A stretch of DNA of 35,126 nt from a virus, in IMG/VR virus record IMGVR_UViG_3300001844_000094, positions 1 through 35,126 of that record; one strand, written 5' to 3'. The position numbers and the translations under genes were made by a program. The notes under the pieces were generated by a model. That model did not search any database and was not told where the DNA came from. It saw only the letters and a list, made by a program, of their open reading frames with translations. This document shows positions 22,494 through 31,059 of the stretch, piece after piece; position 1 is the first letter of the stretch, and every line of letters starts with the position of its first letter.

Positions 22494-23000
22494 TTAGGCG
22501 TTGGCCTGATTGTAGTCGTGAGCATAGGTTATTGCTAATCCTATGCGAATTCCTTTTCTTGGTTCTTTGTTTAGGCTTGGAAATATCTCCGCGCCCGTCC
22601 ATCTCACTAATTGCGCTGTTGGCTGTCCGTTGGAATCGTAAAGCATCCAATTCGTGAGGCCCAGCAAGTGCAATACATCACGTTTGATAATCTCAAGTTT
22701 GGCAGAATTGAAATCCGCGTCCTTGACGATGCAATACAAATCCACCGTAGCTGTTGGATAGAAGGAGGCATTTGTATCCCCCGGCCTGTCACCGGAAGAG
22801 AACTCCAGCGTATCTTCCTTCTTAAACACGTACAGGATGCACGGCGTTTCCGTAATGTCCGACAATGCGACTTTCAACCCGTCAAAAACGCCTCTTACAT
22901 CCGTCAAAAAACCGTTATCCTTTGTAATCGTTTTCAACCGATACACCAAAGCATTCTCGATGCGGGTTTTGGGAGGTGTTTCAATGGTATAGAGACTCAT
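22494..23000 (-). CDS. Tail terminator / tail completion protein
   Basis: This is a 168-residue protein. It starts MSLYTIETPPKTRIENALVYRLKTI, with later strands (TPCILYVFKKEDTLEFSSG, ATVDLYCIVKD) and helix SAKLEIIKRDVLHLLGL, an alpha/beta order seen in tail terminators. It overlaps the previous gene by 4 bases. Its place just before the tail tube gene supports a role in closing the tail or joining it to the head. Confidence 0.65.
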   Translation of the reverse strand: MSLYTIETPPKTRIENALVYRLKTITKDNGFLTDVRGVFDGLKVALSDITETPCILYVFKKEDTLEFSSGDRPGDTNASFYPTATVDLYCIVKDADFNSAKLEIIKRDVLHLLGLTNWMLYDSNGQPTAQLVRWTGAEIFPSLNKEPRKGIRIGLAITYAHDYNQANA

Positions 23001-23380
23001 GCAAACTCCAGCATGGCATCTTCTACCATTTCGGAAACCATCTCCGCGCCTTCAAGCTCAAAGTATTCGTCAATGTTCAGATATTTATGCCGTCCACCTT
23101 CGGGGTATTGATGATACCACCAGTAATCCGCTTTCCGATTGAAAACAATTCCCGTTACGGTCTTTGTTTTTTCCTCAACCTTTGACTTAATCGAATTGTA
23201 AAGATTACCGGTTTGAATCTCCAACCCCGGACGGCCTGAAAGCTGCCCATCCTTGATTGAATCTCTCATCTCATCCGTAACTCGTGACATGCCAGCCGTA
23301 ATCGCATCGCGCACAATCAGGCACTTTTCCTGAATACCGGCGATAAAATCCGCCTCGTTTGTCATTTGGATGGAAATCAT
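22997..23380 (-). CDS. HK97 gp10-like head-tail completion protein
   Basis: This is a 127-residue protein. A helical N-terminus (FIAGIQEKCLIVRDAITAGMSRV) is followed by GNLYNSIKSKVEEKTKTVTG, then YWWYHQYPEGGRH, the pattern of HK97 gp10-like neck proteins (TGNL..S; ...Y..Y.E.G). It overlaps both neighbours by 4 bases. It is thought to sit at the neck during head-tail joining. Confidence 0.75.
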   Translation of the reverse strand: MISIQMTNEADFIAGIQEKCLIVRDAITAGMSRVTDEMRDSIKDGQLSGRPGLEIQTGNLYNSIKSKVEEKTKTVTGIVFNRKADYWWYHQYPEGGRHKYLNIDEYFELEGAEMVSEMVEDAMLEFA

Positions 23381-24258
23381 GTATTCACCAAATAGTTCAT
23401 GTAAGGCTCAAGCATATCCCGAACTTCGGGAATCGAGAAAAAATCCCTTTGCAAATCCGAACGGGAATTTTTCGTGTCCCCGTCAATCCGTGTCGTGATA
23501 TTCTCAAAACCATTTCGATTCGTTCGCAAATATCGAACGTGCATCTCCGTAGCTTCTACCAAATCAGGGCAAAGCTCCGCTAGTGACGCAGTCGTTCTTT
23601 CCCCTAACACCGCAGTGCTACCTGTTTCATCCGATAACCCGTTTGAATCGAGGCTTGAACTGTACGCGGCGTATTCGGTGACGGTTTCATCTTCCTCGAA
23701 AACCCCACCAATAATCTCAAGAGACACAGTTGTCTCTTCCGCAGAAAGAACGCGGCCAATAGCCCCGCTCGTAAATCCTTTCAAGTAGTTTCCAACCGTA
23801 AACTCATCTCCGGTAGTCTCACCTTTTGCCCAAATACTACGAGTCCCATGAGCAGCCAATCCGCCCGTGTAGGTGATCTGTATTGAATTGGGAGTAGTGA
23901 AGCTGATCCCGTTGACTATTCGGTGTTCGCTAGGTGAAAATACAAGCGTCACAGACCGGCCTTCGTCCGTCAATAGGTAATCGGTTATTTCCGATTCTCC
24001 GCCTTCAAATCGTCCGGTTTGGTCAAACTGAATCGATTCGATCTCGGTAACAGGATAGGCAGGGAAGTAGAACTTCCTCTGCCCCAGTTTAGGTGAAATG
24101 GAAAGTGTACGGCTTTTTAATTCAATCGCGTCCGGGCGTTTCAGATAAGACTCGATTCGTTTGCTTGAGGCAGCGATTAACTGCCCAAGCAACAAATCCT
24201 CGTTATTTGTAGTCACCCCGAAAGATGACTTGACCCGTTCCACGCTGGTTAAAAGCAC
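23377..24258 (-). CDS. Head-tail adaptor (gp6-like) with an inserted beta domain
   Basis: This is a 293-residue protein. The N-terminal part (SVERVKSSFGVTTNNEDLLLGQLIAASSKRIESYLKR) is the connector helix bundle of gp6-like adaptors, and the C-terminus (ATEMHVRYLRTNRNGFENI) completes it. Between about residues 140 and 200 lies a beta-rich insertion (GETTGDEFTVGNYLKGFTSG, IIGGVFEEDETVTEY) of the type repeated in many phage structural proteins. This makes the protein roughly twice the size of a minimal adaptor. The assignment rests on position and the helix pattern. Confidence 0.7.
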   Translation of the reverse strand: MLLTSVERVKSSFGVTTNNEDLLLGQLIAASSKRIESYLKRPDAIELKSRTLSISPKLGQRKFYFPAYPVTEIESIQFDQTGRFEGGESEITDYLLTDEGRSVTLVFSPSEHRIVNGISFTTPNSIQITYTGGLAAHGTRSIWAKGETTGDEFTVGNYLKGFTSGAIGRVLSAEETTVSLEIIGGVFEEDETVTEYAAYSSSLDSNGLSDETGSTAVLGERTTASLAELCPDLVEATEMHVRYLRTNRNGFENITTRIDGDTKNSRSDLQRDFFSIPEVRDMLEPYMNYLVNT

Positions 24259-24277
24259 GGCTCATTCCCTTTTGCCT

Positions 24278-24703
24278 TTAAGCTGCAACCTGTTCCATCG
24301 GGTACAGATTAACCGCGAAGTTCATCCCCGCAGCAATCGTTCCCGTGACCCATGTAGCAACGCGAACAAGATTGTCCTGTTGCTGAATGTGGCCAAACAC
24401 GAAGCGACCAGTAGATGCGGTTGCAGCCGCTCCACCGATCAGCGAGCTATTCCCGAACGCAAGCGGAGGGGTCGTTTGATAACTTCCCGCCGATGCGCCG
24501 GAAGCGGCATCGTCCTGTTGAAGCTCGATGAAATACGATTCATCACCAGTGCCGATTTCGCAGGCAGTCCAGATGATTTCGCACCAGTACGCGCCCTTGC
24601 CGACAAATACGGCGGTCGAAAGCGTATCGGCAGCGATAAGTCCGGCTGCTTTCAGCGCGAGAGGGTTTTTCAAGTCAAGATATGTGTAATCTACAACGGC
24701 CAT
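24278..24703 (-). CDS. Capsid decoration / cement-like protein
   Basis: This is a 141-residue protein between the capsid gene and the adaptor. Features are the start YTYLDLKNPLALKAAGLIAADT, a WCEIIWTACEIGTGDESYFIEL strand pair and a hydrophobic beta end (VRVATWVTGTIAAGMNFAVN). The order and composition resemble Bbp16-type capsid cement proteins, which stabilise the head from outside. The assignment is tentative. It has no cysteine cluster or enzyme motif. Confidence 0.55.
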   Translation of the reverse strand: MAVVDYTYLDLKNPLALKAAGLIAADTLSTAVFVGKGAYWCEIIWTACEIGTGDESYFIELQQDDAASGASAGSYQTTPPLAFGNSSLIGGAAATASTGRFVFGHIQQQDNLVRVATWVTGTIAAGMNFAVNLYPMEQVAA

Positions 24704-24712
24704 GATAGGCTC

Positions 24713-24901
24713 CTATCCAAAAAAGGTGAAAGGCGTTTTTATCTCTGTGCTATTATGTAACTCTTCGAGGGTGTATGGTTCATTCACATTTAACTCCCTT
24801 GCTTGAGGTTCCATAACCGCCACCGTCTCCGGTGTTTGCGATAGGAGCGCGGAGGTTGTGTCCTCCGCTACTGCTACTGCGTTTTTTCTTGGTCTGCCCA
24901 T
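24713..24901 (-). CDS. Small head-region protein, unknown
   Basis: This is a 62-residue protein whose ATG lies 2 bases after the capsid gene stop. It starts with a basic MGRPRKNAVAVAEDT stretch (an AT-hook-like GRPRK) and continues acidic and disordered (EPQARELNVNEPYTLEELHNST), ending in aromatic PFTFFG. It is probably a minor head-region or linker protein; no family is recognised. Confidence 0.55.
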   Translation of the reverse strand: MGRPRKNAVAVAEDTTSALLSQTPETVAVMEPQARELNVNEPYTLEELHNSTEIKTPFTFFG

Positions 24902-24903
24902 GA

Positions 24904-25815
24904 TTAGGACTGCGCGATTCCAGTGAGGCGAACAATCGACCGGGGTTGCTTCGGGGCAATTCCGGCGATATGCTCAATCGTGTAGTTCTCATAGTTTGTG
25001 TCGTCTTTGAAGTCAACGACCAACATAGGAGCGGATTCAAAACCCGTCACCATGTTCTCACCGTAAGTGACACCCCAAATAGAAGAGGTCGAGCCACCAG
25101 AGTGCGCCGTGCCGTTCTCCGTAATAGAGAGGACATCGTTGCCGAGGCCATCCTTGAGAACCACGATGGGAACGCCAGAATAGTACGGCGTGCGCGAACC
25201 AAATTTGTCCTCGCCCCATACGATATTCTGTTGACCCGTGCCATTGGTACGAGAAAGCGTATTCAATACGCGGAATGCGTACTGGCTCATGTAGAAGAAC
25301 GTCTGACCCGGAATCACGTTCAGCTTGTCAAAAGCCTGATCCATGACTGACATGGTGACCGCACCATTCACGGCAACAGTCTGGCCAGTGTATCCGGTTT
25401 CACCGAGAATCCACTGCGACAGGCCGCGAATATCCGACCCGCCGGTTCCCTCGAACATGTACTTGACCCAGTCTTTGGCAAATCCGCGAATCTTGTTTTC
25501 CTTCATGGTTGGAACGATGCCGGGATTCGTAATGCGGATTGCGCGGTCGACTTGCACCTTACCACCACGCACAGCGGCAACCGCTTTGTGCGGGGCGAAA
25601 GTTCCATTCGATGCGGTGTAATCCGAACCAATGGCGCGGCCAGCCGATGAACCGACAGACGTTTCCGTCACCCATGACAAAACACCACCGGGATCGGCGG
25701 GGACGAAAGGCAACACCTCCAGAGGCTGATAAGACGTTGCGTATAGCTTGATTACTTCTTTTGCCCGACCTGCGGGTAATTGCTTGCTTGCTTCAAGGAG
25801 CGTTAGAGCAGCCAT
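24904..25815 (-). CDS. Major capsid protein (HK97 fold)
   Basis: This is a 303-residue protein, the right size for an HK97-type major capsid protein, and it follows the scaffold gene. It has MAALTLLEASKQLPAGRAKEVIKLYATSYQPLEVLPFVP, a long central helix region, and C-terminal beta strands (VTGFESAPMLVVDFKDDTNY) that correspond to the A-domain and P-domain pattern. A good ribosome site (aaaggaattt) precedes ATG 25815. Hundreds of copies would form the head shell. No protease domain is fused. Confidence 0.85.
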   Translation of the reverse strand: MAALTLLEASKQLPAGRAKEVIKLYATSYQPLEVLPFVPADPGGVLSWVTETSVGSSAGRAIGSDYTASNGTFAPHKAVAAVRGGKVQVDRAIRITNPGIVPTMKENKIRGFAKDWVKYMFEGTGGSDIRGLSQWILGETGYTGQTVAVNGAVTMSVMDQAFDKLNVIPGQTFFYMSQYAFRVLNTLSRTNGTGQQNIVWGEDKFGSRTPYYSGVPIVVLKDGLGNDVLSITENGTAHSGGSTSSIWGVTYGENMVTGFESAPMLVVDFKDDTNYENYTIEHIAGIAPKQPRSIVRLTGIAQS

Positions 25816-25830
25816 GTGAAATTCCTTTTG

Positions 25831-26451
25831 TTAGAGCAGACTCGTGTCAACCTTTCGATCATCATTCGTCACTACTCCGGGTTTGTTTTTGTTGTCACCC
25901 GACCCCGCATTGCCAGACGGCTTTTTGAGATGCGCGTTAGTAGTCAAATACCAGTCCATCACTTCCTGCGGTGAACCAGCTACCGGTTCGTTCTTGTCGT
26001 TCCTGCGGTGATAAAAAGGTTTCCCGTCTTCGGTGTGACCAATAAGCCCTTCGGACCTCATCAGCGTGAACACCTGCTCCGGTTTCAACGCTTCCCCTGC
26101 GGCTGCGAGTACGGCATTTTGCAAGTCCGTGTCCCGCTTTTCTGCCTCGGCCTTCTTGGCTCGTTCCTCTGAATCCTTTGCGGATTTTTCGAGGGCTGCG
26201 AGTCTCTCAAGGGCTTGATTCAGTTCGGCTTTGTCGCCGCTTCCTGCACCCTCTTTGATTTTGGCCTCAAGTTCAGCAACCTTTTTTTTCTCCGCCGACA
26301 AATTGCTTTTGCCTTCTTCCCGCTCTTTGATTAAATCCGCGTTGGCGGTCTTAATCTTTTCTGCGGCTGCGGCAAGCGCAAACGTATCGGTGACTTCCTT
26401 CGCTAAATCCGGTTTTCCTTCCAGTGCCGCGAGTATGTCGTTGATTGGCAT
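25831..26451 (-). CDS. Capsid scaffolding protein
   Basis: This is a 206-residue protein. A short N-terminal domain (MPINDILAALEGKPDLAKEV) is followed by a long Lys/Glu/Ala coiled coil (about residues 30-110), a small folded section (NAVLAAAGEALKPEQVFTLM) and a Gly/Asn/Lys-rich disordered tail. This composition, and its position right before the capsid gene, mark the scaffold for head assembly. ATG 26451 follows GGAGG at 9 bases; a TTG at 26487 is also open but less likely. No protease motif is visible. Confidence 0.8.
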   Translation of the reverse strand: MPINDILAALEGKPDLAKEVTDTFALAAAAEKIKTANADLIKEREEGKSNLSAEKKKVAELEAKIKEGAGSGDKAELNQALERLAALEKSAKDSEERAKKAEAEKRDTDLQNAVLAAAGEALKPEQVFTLMRSEGLIGHTEDGKPFYHRRNDKNEPVAGSPQEVMDWYLTTNAHLKKPSGNAGSGDNKNKPGVVTNDDRKVDTSLL

Positions 26452-26552
26452 TCTTGATTTCCTCCAAGTGGGCGGTTCCTTGCCCAATGCTATCGTGTGT
26501 AAAACTACGCGGAGGAAATGTTATTGGGATAATTAAATGCGTTTCACTTGTT

Positions 26553-26765
26553 TCATTTTGATAGGATGAGAATCGAAATCACCGGGAACGCTCTCGCAAT
26601 CTTCCTGATCGAACTCTCTCTCGGTGACCATTCCGGTTTATTGACTATCCTCCATGTAGTAGCACGACCAACACCGGACAGGCGGGAAAACTCTTTTGCC
26701 CCGTATTTCGGGTCGTCTAAAATTTCCTGTATCTTTTCCCTAACCTGTACGTTAATCACGCACAT
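26553..26765 (-). CDS. Small helix-turn-helix protein inside the late unit
   Basis: This is a 70-residue protein with ATG 26765 overlapping the portal stop (TGATG). VREKIQEILDDPKYGAKEFSRLSGVGRATTWRIVN (residues 8-42) is a classic helix-turn-helix, followed by ESSIRKIARAFPV, the third helix of Cro/XRE-like proteins. It probably binds DNA. A regulator between portal and scaffold genes is unusual; 101 bases with no clear gene separate it from the scaffold. It could tune late transcription, or it could be a minor head-region gene that reused the fold. Confidence 0.7.
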   Translation of the reverse strand: MCVINVQVREKIQEILDDPKYGAKEFSRLSGVGRATTWRIVNKPEWSPRESSIRKIARAFPVISILILSK

Positions 26766-28198
26766 CACGCCCCCGGTGTATTGGTTGTTTGTGTCACAAT
26801 CGTTGCGCCGTCAATCTCTACATCAATCGTCTTACGCAACTCATCACTCGTTGTAATCTCGGGGACAAGCCGTTTAAATGAAGCCTTGATCGCTTCAATG
26901 GACGGGAAATTCACGCTCTGCAAATCCTTGATCTGCTGGATTTTTTCCCCGAAATCCATTACGTCAAAGCTCGTTGGATATTGGATAGTGAACGGCTTTG
27001 TGTCTTTCATTATAGTTTGCTCGATGCGGCAAATCTGAACCTCAAACGCCTGTAAATCCATCGCCCGTGAATAAAGCATCGCGTCCGTATCCGCCCAGTC
27101 GTATGCTTTGGATACACCACTCTTTGGCGCATCAGTCCCTAGATTTCCAGTAAGCGGTGAAACTTCCTTACCTGAACTCTCGGCCTCTAGTGCCTGTTTG
27201 AAACACCACGTAGCCATTTCCAATGCTTTCGTAATCAAATCGAGATTCTTTTCGAGATACTGTGGGCGGTTTTTCATATCCGCCACCTTCATCGTATCGG
27301 CTTCTTGCGCCTGCTCAACAAGTTTTAACTGATTCGTGTTTTCATCCCTTACATTCTTTCTTGGATTCGGCGCGTCCGCTTCGTCAATAAGGAGAATCGA
27401 ACCGTATTTCGCGATCTCGGTTTGAGCGATTGAAAGGTGATTATTCCCCATGATGATATGCCGGGAGGAACTAAAAAAAGTTGACTTACCAAGCGTATCG
27501 CCACTCGCCACGAAGGATGCCTGAATAGCCACAGGGACAATTCCCCAGTTATGAGCTATCCGATAAATCTCATTCCCTTCGCTGTCATGCTTGATGTATT
27601 CCGTGCGAGTCCAAGTGACAAACTCAATTCCGCCACCTGTTGCTTTTTCAAATATCCCACCGGATACCGGAGCGGCCTGTGTGTACCTGAACCACTCAAG
27701 CGACCCATCAGAATTCCATCCCCAGTTCTTAACCTGTTCAGGGGATAAAATCGTTAAATATGGCATCCCAAACACAAGCTGCTCTAATCCATTCGACACA
27801 GGTGTCGAGGGTTTATCCACAACAGCGAATACGGTTCCATAGCTTGAGAGATTCGGCCCGGCCTCGTTCTTGATGAACTCTTCCAGCGATTGCCCGGACC
27901 TATCTGCTTTGGAAATAAACTTGTTTAACTGCACCGAGTCCGTTTTTCGTGTCACCCCGCGCCGGAGAATATACTGCACTGGAGCCGTGACCAAATCTTG
28001 GGTGGGGTTGAAAAAACCATTTACAAACCAGGGCTTCCTATCCCGCAGCTTGGCATCGGTTTCGTTTGGTAGTTTCAGAATAAAATCGGAATACTCGCTC
28101 TCGCATTCTTCCAAAAGTGTTTCTATCCGCTCCCACGCCTTTTCAACCTCTTTGATTTCAGGGTGGACGGCATTCAATATCTCGGTGCTAATCTTCAT
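26765..28198 (-). CDS. Portal protein
   Basis: This is a 477-residue protein directly after the large terminase. It has a helical N-terminus, DRKPWFVNGFFNPTQDLVTAPVQYILRRG (residues about 53-81, as in SPP1-type portals), a beta stem region (WFRYTQ, FVTWTRTEYIKHD), a long wing helix (LDLITKALEMATWCFKQALEAESSG) and C-terminal helices. It forms the dodecameric ring at the head vertex through which DNA enters and leaves. The order terL-portal-scaffold-capsid supports this. Confidence 0.85.
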   Translation of the reverse strand: MKISTEILNAVHPEIKEVEKAWERIETLLEECESEYSDFILKLPNETDAKLRDRKPWFVNGFFNPTQDLVTAPVQYILRRGVTRKTDSVQLNKFISKADRSGQSLEEFIKNEAGPNLSSYGTVFAVVDKPSTPVSNGLEQLVFGMPYLTILSPEQVKNWGWNSDGSLEWFRYTQAAPVSGGIFEKATGGGIEFVTWTRTEYIKHDSEGNEIYRIAHNWGIVPVAIQASFVASGDTLGKSTFFSSSRHIIMGNNHLSIAQTEIAKYGSILLIDEADAPNPRKNVRDENTNQLKLVEQAQEADTMKVADMKNRPQYLEKNLDLITKALEMATWCFKQALEAESSGKEVSPLTGNLGTDAPKSGVSKAYDWADTDAMLYSRAMDLQAFEVQICRIEQTIMKDTKPFTIQYPTSFDVMDFGEKIQQIKDLQSVNFPSIEAIKASFKRLVPEITTSDELRKTIDVEIDGATIVTQTTNTPGA

Positions 28199-28207
28199 AA
28201 AAACCTT

Positions 28208-29554
28208 TCAAGCGTTGTGCACGCCGGGGATGTATCCGCTCTGCTCCCAGAACCTTACGGGGAAGCGATAGTCGATGTAATAAGCCGCCGAGTCCGAAAC
28301 GTGACCCAATTGGCTGTCCGTGTAGTTGTCGTTCAAATATTCTTCCATCGGGATCCGCTGCATATCGTGAATCAAATGCCTAGCCTTGCGCATAACCTTC
28401 AATCTTCGTTCACCGGCTCCATTGCAAAGCATGGCATTGAATGAATTAAGCCGGTCTTTTCGGGTTGGGTTGGTTTTTTTAACCCTTATCGAAAACTCGC
28501 AACCCCTTGAGTCAAACGCCTGTTTAATCAAAACAAGGTCAGACTTCCCCGTCTCACCGTGAGGGCTTCGGTTATTGCTGGCCGCATCGGGGAAAATGAC
28601 ATAACTAACATCGGTTCCACAATGGTCGATGATGCGGTTACAGGCTTCCACCGTGCCGCAGTTGTGGAACTTGAATGCCTCATGGCATACCGGGTTACCC
28701 TGCGCGTCCTCTTGCCAAATCGTGGAACTCATTGGGTCCCAGTTGAAGTCCATTCCTACACACACCTCAAGGGTTTTATCCAAATCGTAATTGTCTATGA
28801 TATTTTCAGAACCGAACCCATAATAAGCTAACCCGTCAAACCCTTCAAAGCTCCCCTCGTATTCTTGCCGGTAAACCTTTTGGTCAAGCGACCTTTTTGC
28901 AGATTCGATTTCGGAAGGGGATAAAACATCTTCGCTGAACCAGTGATAATAGCACCACTCCGGGTCGGTTGGGCATTCAACAAACATCCCAACGCCAGCC
29001 TCGGTCTTTGGAATTGCTCCACCGCAGGCATATAGAGCCATGTCGTAAAGCTGGCCTTTCCCGTTTGGCACGCCCTCTAGAATCGCGAACCCCTTTGTAT
29101 CGGAAAGGACAGGCCGGATATTCTGCGGCCACGCGCTCGGCTTCATGTCGTCAATCTCTGTCAAATGGCATCCGTGCCACGGTTGCCCTTCGATCCGCTC
29201 CGGTTGGTCAAGTCCTACTACTGCGATCTCCGCATCGTTTATAAGGGTTATCGACAAATCCGTTTCGTTTGGCTTTTCTTTCCAAAATGGCTTTGACCAT
29301 TTCTTCATCCGCTTCCAAAATATCGCCTTCGCCTGTGCCCTTGTCGGTGCGCCCTGAAAAAACCTGTGGCCGGGACTCCTCATCGCCTTGAGTAATATCT
29401 TCTTCGACCCGATTAAAGTTTTCCTCGACCGCCTCCCCGGTGGGACAACAAAAAACCGGTGAGTCCAATCGTTTAAATACCGTTTTTGAATATCGGTTAA
29501 AGGGTACAACCGGTCAGGCATTGTTGGCGGGGTGATGGATGTCTTATACGCCAC
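28208..29554 (-). CDS. terL: Terminase large subunit
   Basis: This is a 448-residue protein. The ATPase domain has a deviant Walker A GRRSRKT (residues 40-46), a Walker B region HLTEIDDM (130-137) and a C-motif-like ILEGVPNG. The nuclease domain has GMDFNWDP, FPDAASNN and HVSDSAAYYI, whose Asp residues form the metal site. It translocates and cuts DNA during packaging. GTG 29554 overlaps the small subunit by 11 bases; an ATG 11 codons in (29521) is a possible alternative. Only the N-terminal Arg-for-Gly form of Walker A departs from the textbook. Confidence 0.93.
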   Translation of the reverse strand: MAYKTSITPPTMPDRLYPLTDIQKRYLNDWTHRFFVVPPGRRSRKTLIGSKKILLKAMRSPGHRFFQGAPTRAQAKAIFWKRMKKWSKPFWKEKPNETDLSITLINDAEIAVVGLDQPERIEGQPWHGCHLTEIDDMKPSAWPQNIRPVLSDTKGFAILEGVPNGKGQLYDMALYACGGAIPKTEAGVGMFVECPTDPEWCYYHWFSEDVLSPSEIESAKRSLDQKVYRQEYEGSFEGFDGLAYYGFGSENIIDNYDLDKTLEVCVGMDFNWDPMSSTIWQEDAQGNPVCHEAFKFHNCGTVEACNRIIDHCGTDVSYVIFPDAASNNRSPHGETGKSDLVLIKQAFDSRGCEFSIRVKKTNPTRKDRLNSFNAMLCNGAGERRLKVMRKARHLIHDMQRIPMEEYLNDNYTDSQLGHVSDSAAYYIDYRFPVRFWEQSGYIPGVHNA

Positions 29555-30149
29555 TTAACAACCCGTCCTGATGCTCCAAAACATCCGCAATCCTAGTCAG
29601 CGAATCCGCAGCCGTGCGAGGGTCAAGGACCCCAACCGGCTGATTCCATAAGCTGTGATAGTTGCCTATCAAGTCCAATGCCCTCAACTTATCCCACAGC
29701 TCAAGCTCGATTACAACCTCATCGTCACGGACAGGTTGGCCGTTCTCATCCTTCGCGTAACGGGTAATCTTCTTTTGCCGAATCTTCTTGATACACCGAG
29801 ATTGCCCCGGCTTCATGTTCGGGAAGTTCTTAAACCGAAGGTTACCGTCTTCATCCAATTCCATGAACTCCGCGATGTCCGTTTGGGCGACCAGCGACAG
29901 CTCTTTTATCACGTTTTCCGCGCTCATTGCGGCCTTATCGGACAATTCGCGCTTCAATTCTTCTATGCGAATCCTAACCTTTGGCAGTCTTAAAAGCGTA
30001 GATGCCTGCACTTCCGCCGTTTTAGCGGTGTATCCAGCGGCTATGGCTGCCTGCTTCCCGTTGAACTCTTTTACGTAATGTGAGCAAAAAAGGTCCTGTC
30101 TGCCGTTTAGGAATGATTCGCGGGGTTTTTTATGGATAGACTTAGGCAC
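29544..30149 (-). CDS. terS: Terminase small subunit
   Basis: This is a 201-residue protein. RQDLFCSHYVKEFNGKQAAIAAGY (residues 17-40) followed by TAKTAEVQASTLLRLPKV is the helix-turn-helix domain of Terminase_2 small subunits, which bind the packaging site. A long helix and an acidic middle follow, ending with a Leu-rich tail that may contact TerL. The start is GTG 30149 in my reading; no upstream ATG exists. It overlaps the 28-codon ORF upstream and the terL gene downstream. Confidence 0.87.
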   Translation of the reverse strand: MPKSIHKKPRESFLNGRQDLFCSHYVKEFNGKQAAIAAGYTAKTAEVQASTLLRLPKVRIRIEELKRELSDKAAMSAENVIKELSLVAQTDIAEFMELDEDGNLRFKNFPNMKPGQSRCIKKIRQKKITRYAKDENGQPVRDDEVVIELELWDKLRALDLIGNYHSLWNQPVGVLDPRTAADSLTRIADVLEHQDGLLSGV

Positions 30150-30228
30150 TGGGTTTTATTTTGGCGATTTGTGGGTATTTTGGCATTTGGCGACCGTTTA
30201 ACCAGCATTTATTTGTGTGGTTTTTCAT
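30142..30228 (-). CDS. Possible 28-residue leader peptide before terS
   Basis: ATG 30228 follows ttgagg at a suitable distance and reads MKNHTNKCWLNGRQMPKYPQ, then IAKIKPSA, ending at TAA 30142-30144, overlapping the GTG start of terS. It may only couple translation. No family. The rest of the 143-base gap to the DUF559 gene shows no other ORF. Confidence 0.3.
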   Translation of the reverse strand: MKNHTNKCWLNGRQMPKYPQIAKIKPSA

Positions 30229-30292
30229 TTTATGGCCTCAAGTTTGTTTTTGCACCCAGATGGGGAATTAGAGGGGATTTCTTGAGGGGAAA

Positions 30293-30988
30293 TCATTTTG
30301 GGTATTCCATTTGAAGGATTCCCGGCCTTTGCTTTAGGTTGGCAATTCTGGCTTCAAGTTCAATGTCCCGCGCCGATTTTTTTTGGGTAATAGTCTTTGG
30401 ATTTACTGTTAGTTTGTCCAAAAGCCATTTTTGAGCCTCTTCTTTTGTTTTGAACCTTTTAGCAAAAGCACACGGGACACCTTGTGTCTTTCGCATTGCA
30501 TCACGGGGACGGCCTACGATTACATCAGATTCACCGTTAGGAATATAACAGGCATAAACCCGCGCTCTTCCTGCTTCTTTTCTGGCTTTGATTGACTCTT
30601 TGGTTCGCCGGATTTTTCGCGGCTCAACCTTGAGAGAATGCGGCACGGCACGTTTGCACCATGAGATAGCTTTAGAAGTTCCTTTGGCGTTTAGAATGCG
30701 AGACAGCGGGAAAGAATCGACTTCTTCGTTTTGAATGCGGATTACTACCAACCCTTTGAAAGTCATCCATTGGTCGCGCTCTATGTCTTTGAGCATTTGG
30801 GCATCGTTATTGTGGTAACCGCCATCGATTTCAACAACAACACCGAGAGAAGGGATTAAAAAATCCGCGATGTACCGCCCAAGAATTACTTGGGAGCTAA
30901 CTTCTATGGAAGCATCGAGAAGCCGCGCATGAAAACGTGCCTCGGCGGCGGTTGGCTTTTGCCTCATCCGGTTTGCGTATTCTTGCAT
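30293..30988 (-). CDS. DUF559-type (Vsr-like) endonuclease with a C-terminal extra domain
   Basis: From ATG 30988 this is a 231-residue protein; TTG 30997 and TTG 31003 are further candidates near GAGGG. Residues 1-100 (RMRQKPTAAEARFHARLL, YIADFLIPSLGVVVEIDG and RDQWMTFKGLVVIRIQNEEV) match DUF559 domains of the PD-(D/E)XK / very-short-patch-repair-like nucleases; DF, EIDG and the later E/K residues form the expected site. The remaining part (RARVYACYIPNGESDVIVG and FAKRFKTKEEAQKWLLDKL) resembles the small RNase H1 N-terminal or viroplasmin-type nucleic-acid binding domain, which I consider tentative. It heads the late unit. Confidence 0.75.
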   Translation of the reverse strand: MQEYANRMRQKPTAAEARFHARLLDASIEVSSQVILGRYIADFLIPSLGVVVEIDGGYHNNDAQMLKDIERDQWMTFKGLVVIRIQNEEVDSFPLSRILNAKGTSKAISWCKRAVPHSLKVEPRKIRRTKESIKARKEAGRARVYACYIPNGESDVIVGRPRDAMRKTQGVPCAFAKRFKTKEEAQKWLLDKLTVNPKTITQKKSARDIELEARIANLKQRPGILQMEYPK

Positions 30989-31030
30989 TTTCGACAAGTA
31001 CAAACCCTCGCGGTTGAAATGCTATTCCCC

Positions 31031-31059
31031 TATATACGTTCATGTTAGCTGAATGTCAA
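31031..31059 (-). promoter_or_regulatory. Leftward sigma70-like promoter for the late unit
   Basis: On the minus strand TTGACA (31059-31054) and TATATA (31036-31031) are separated by exactly 17 bases. The -35 box is perfect and the -10 box is a fair match. It points at the DUF559 gene and terminase. The bases after the -35 (TTGACATTC) are the same as in the two rightward promoters, hinting at shared recognition. Confidence 0.6.

Noticed and set aside
22611-23111. 166-codon plus-strand ORF across tail genes
   Set aside because: It opposes three well-ordered late genes and carries no recognisable motif.
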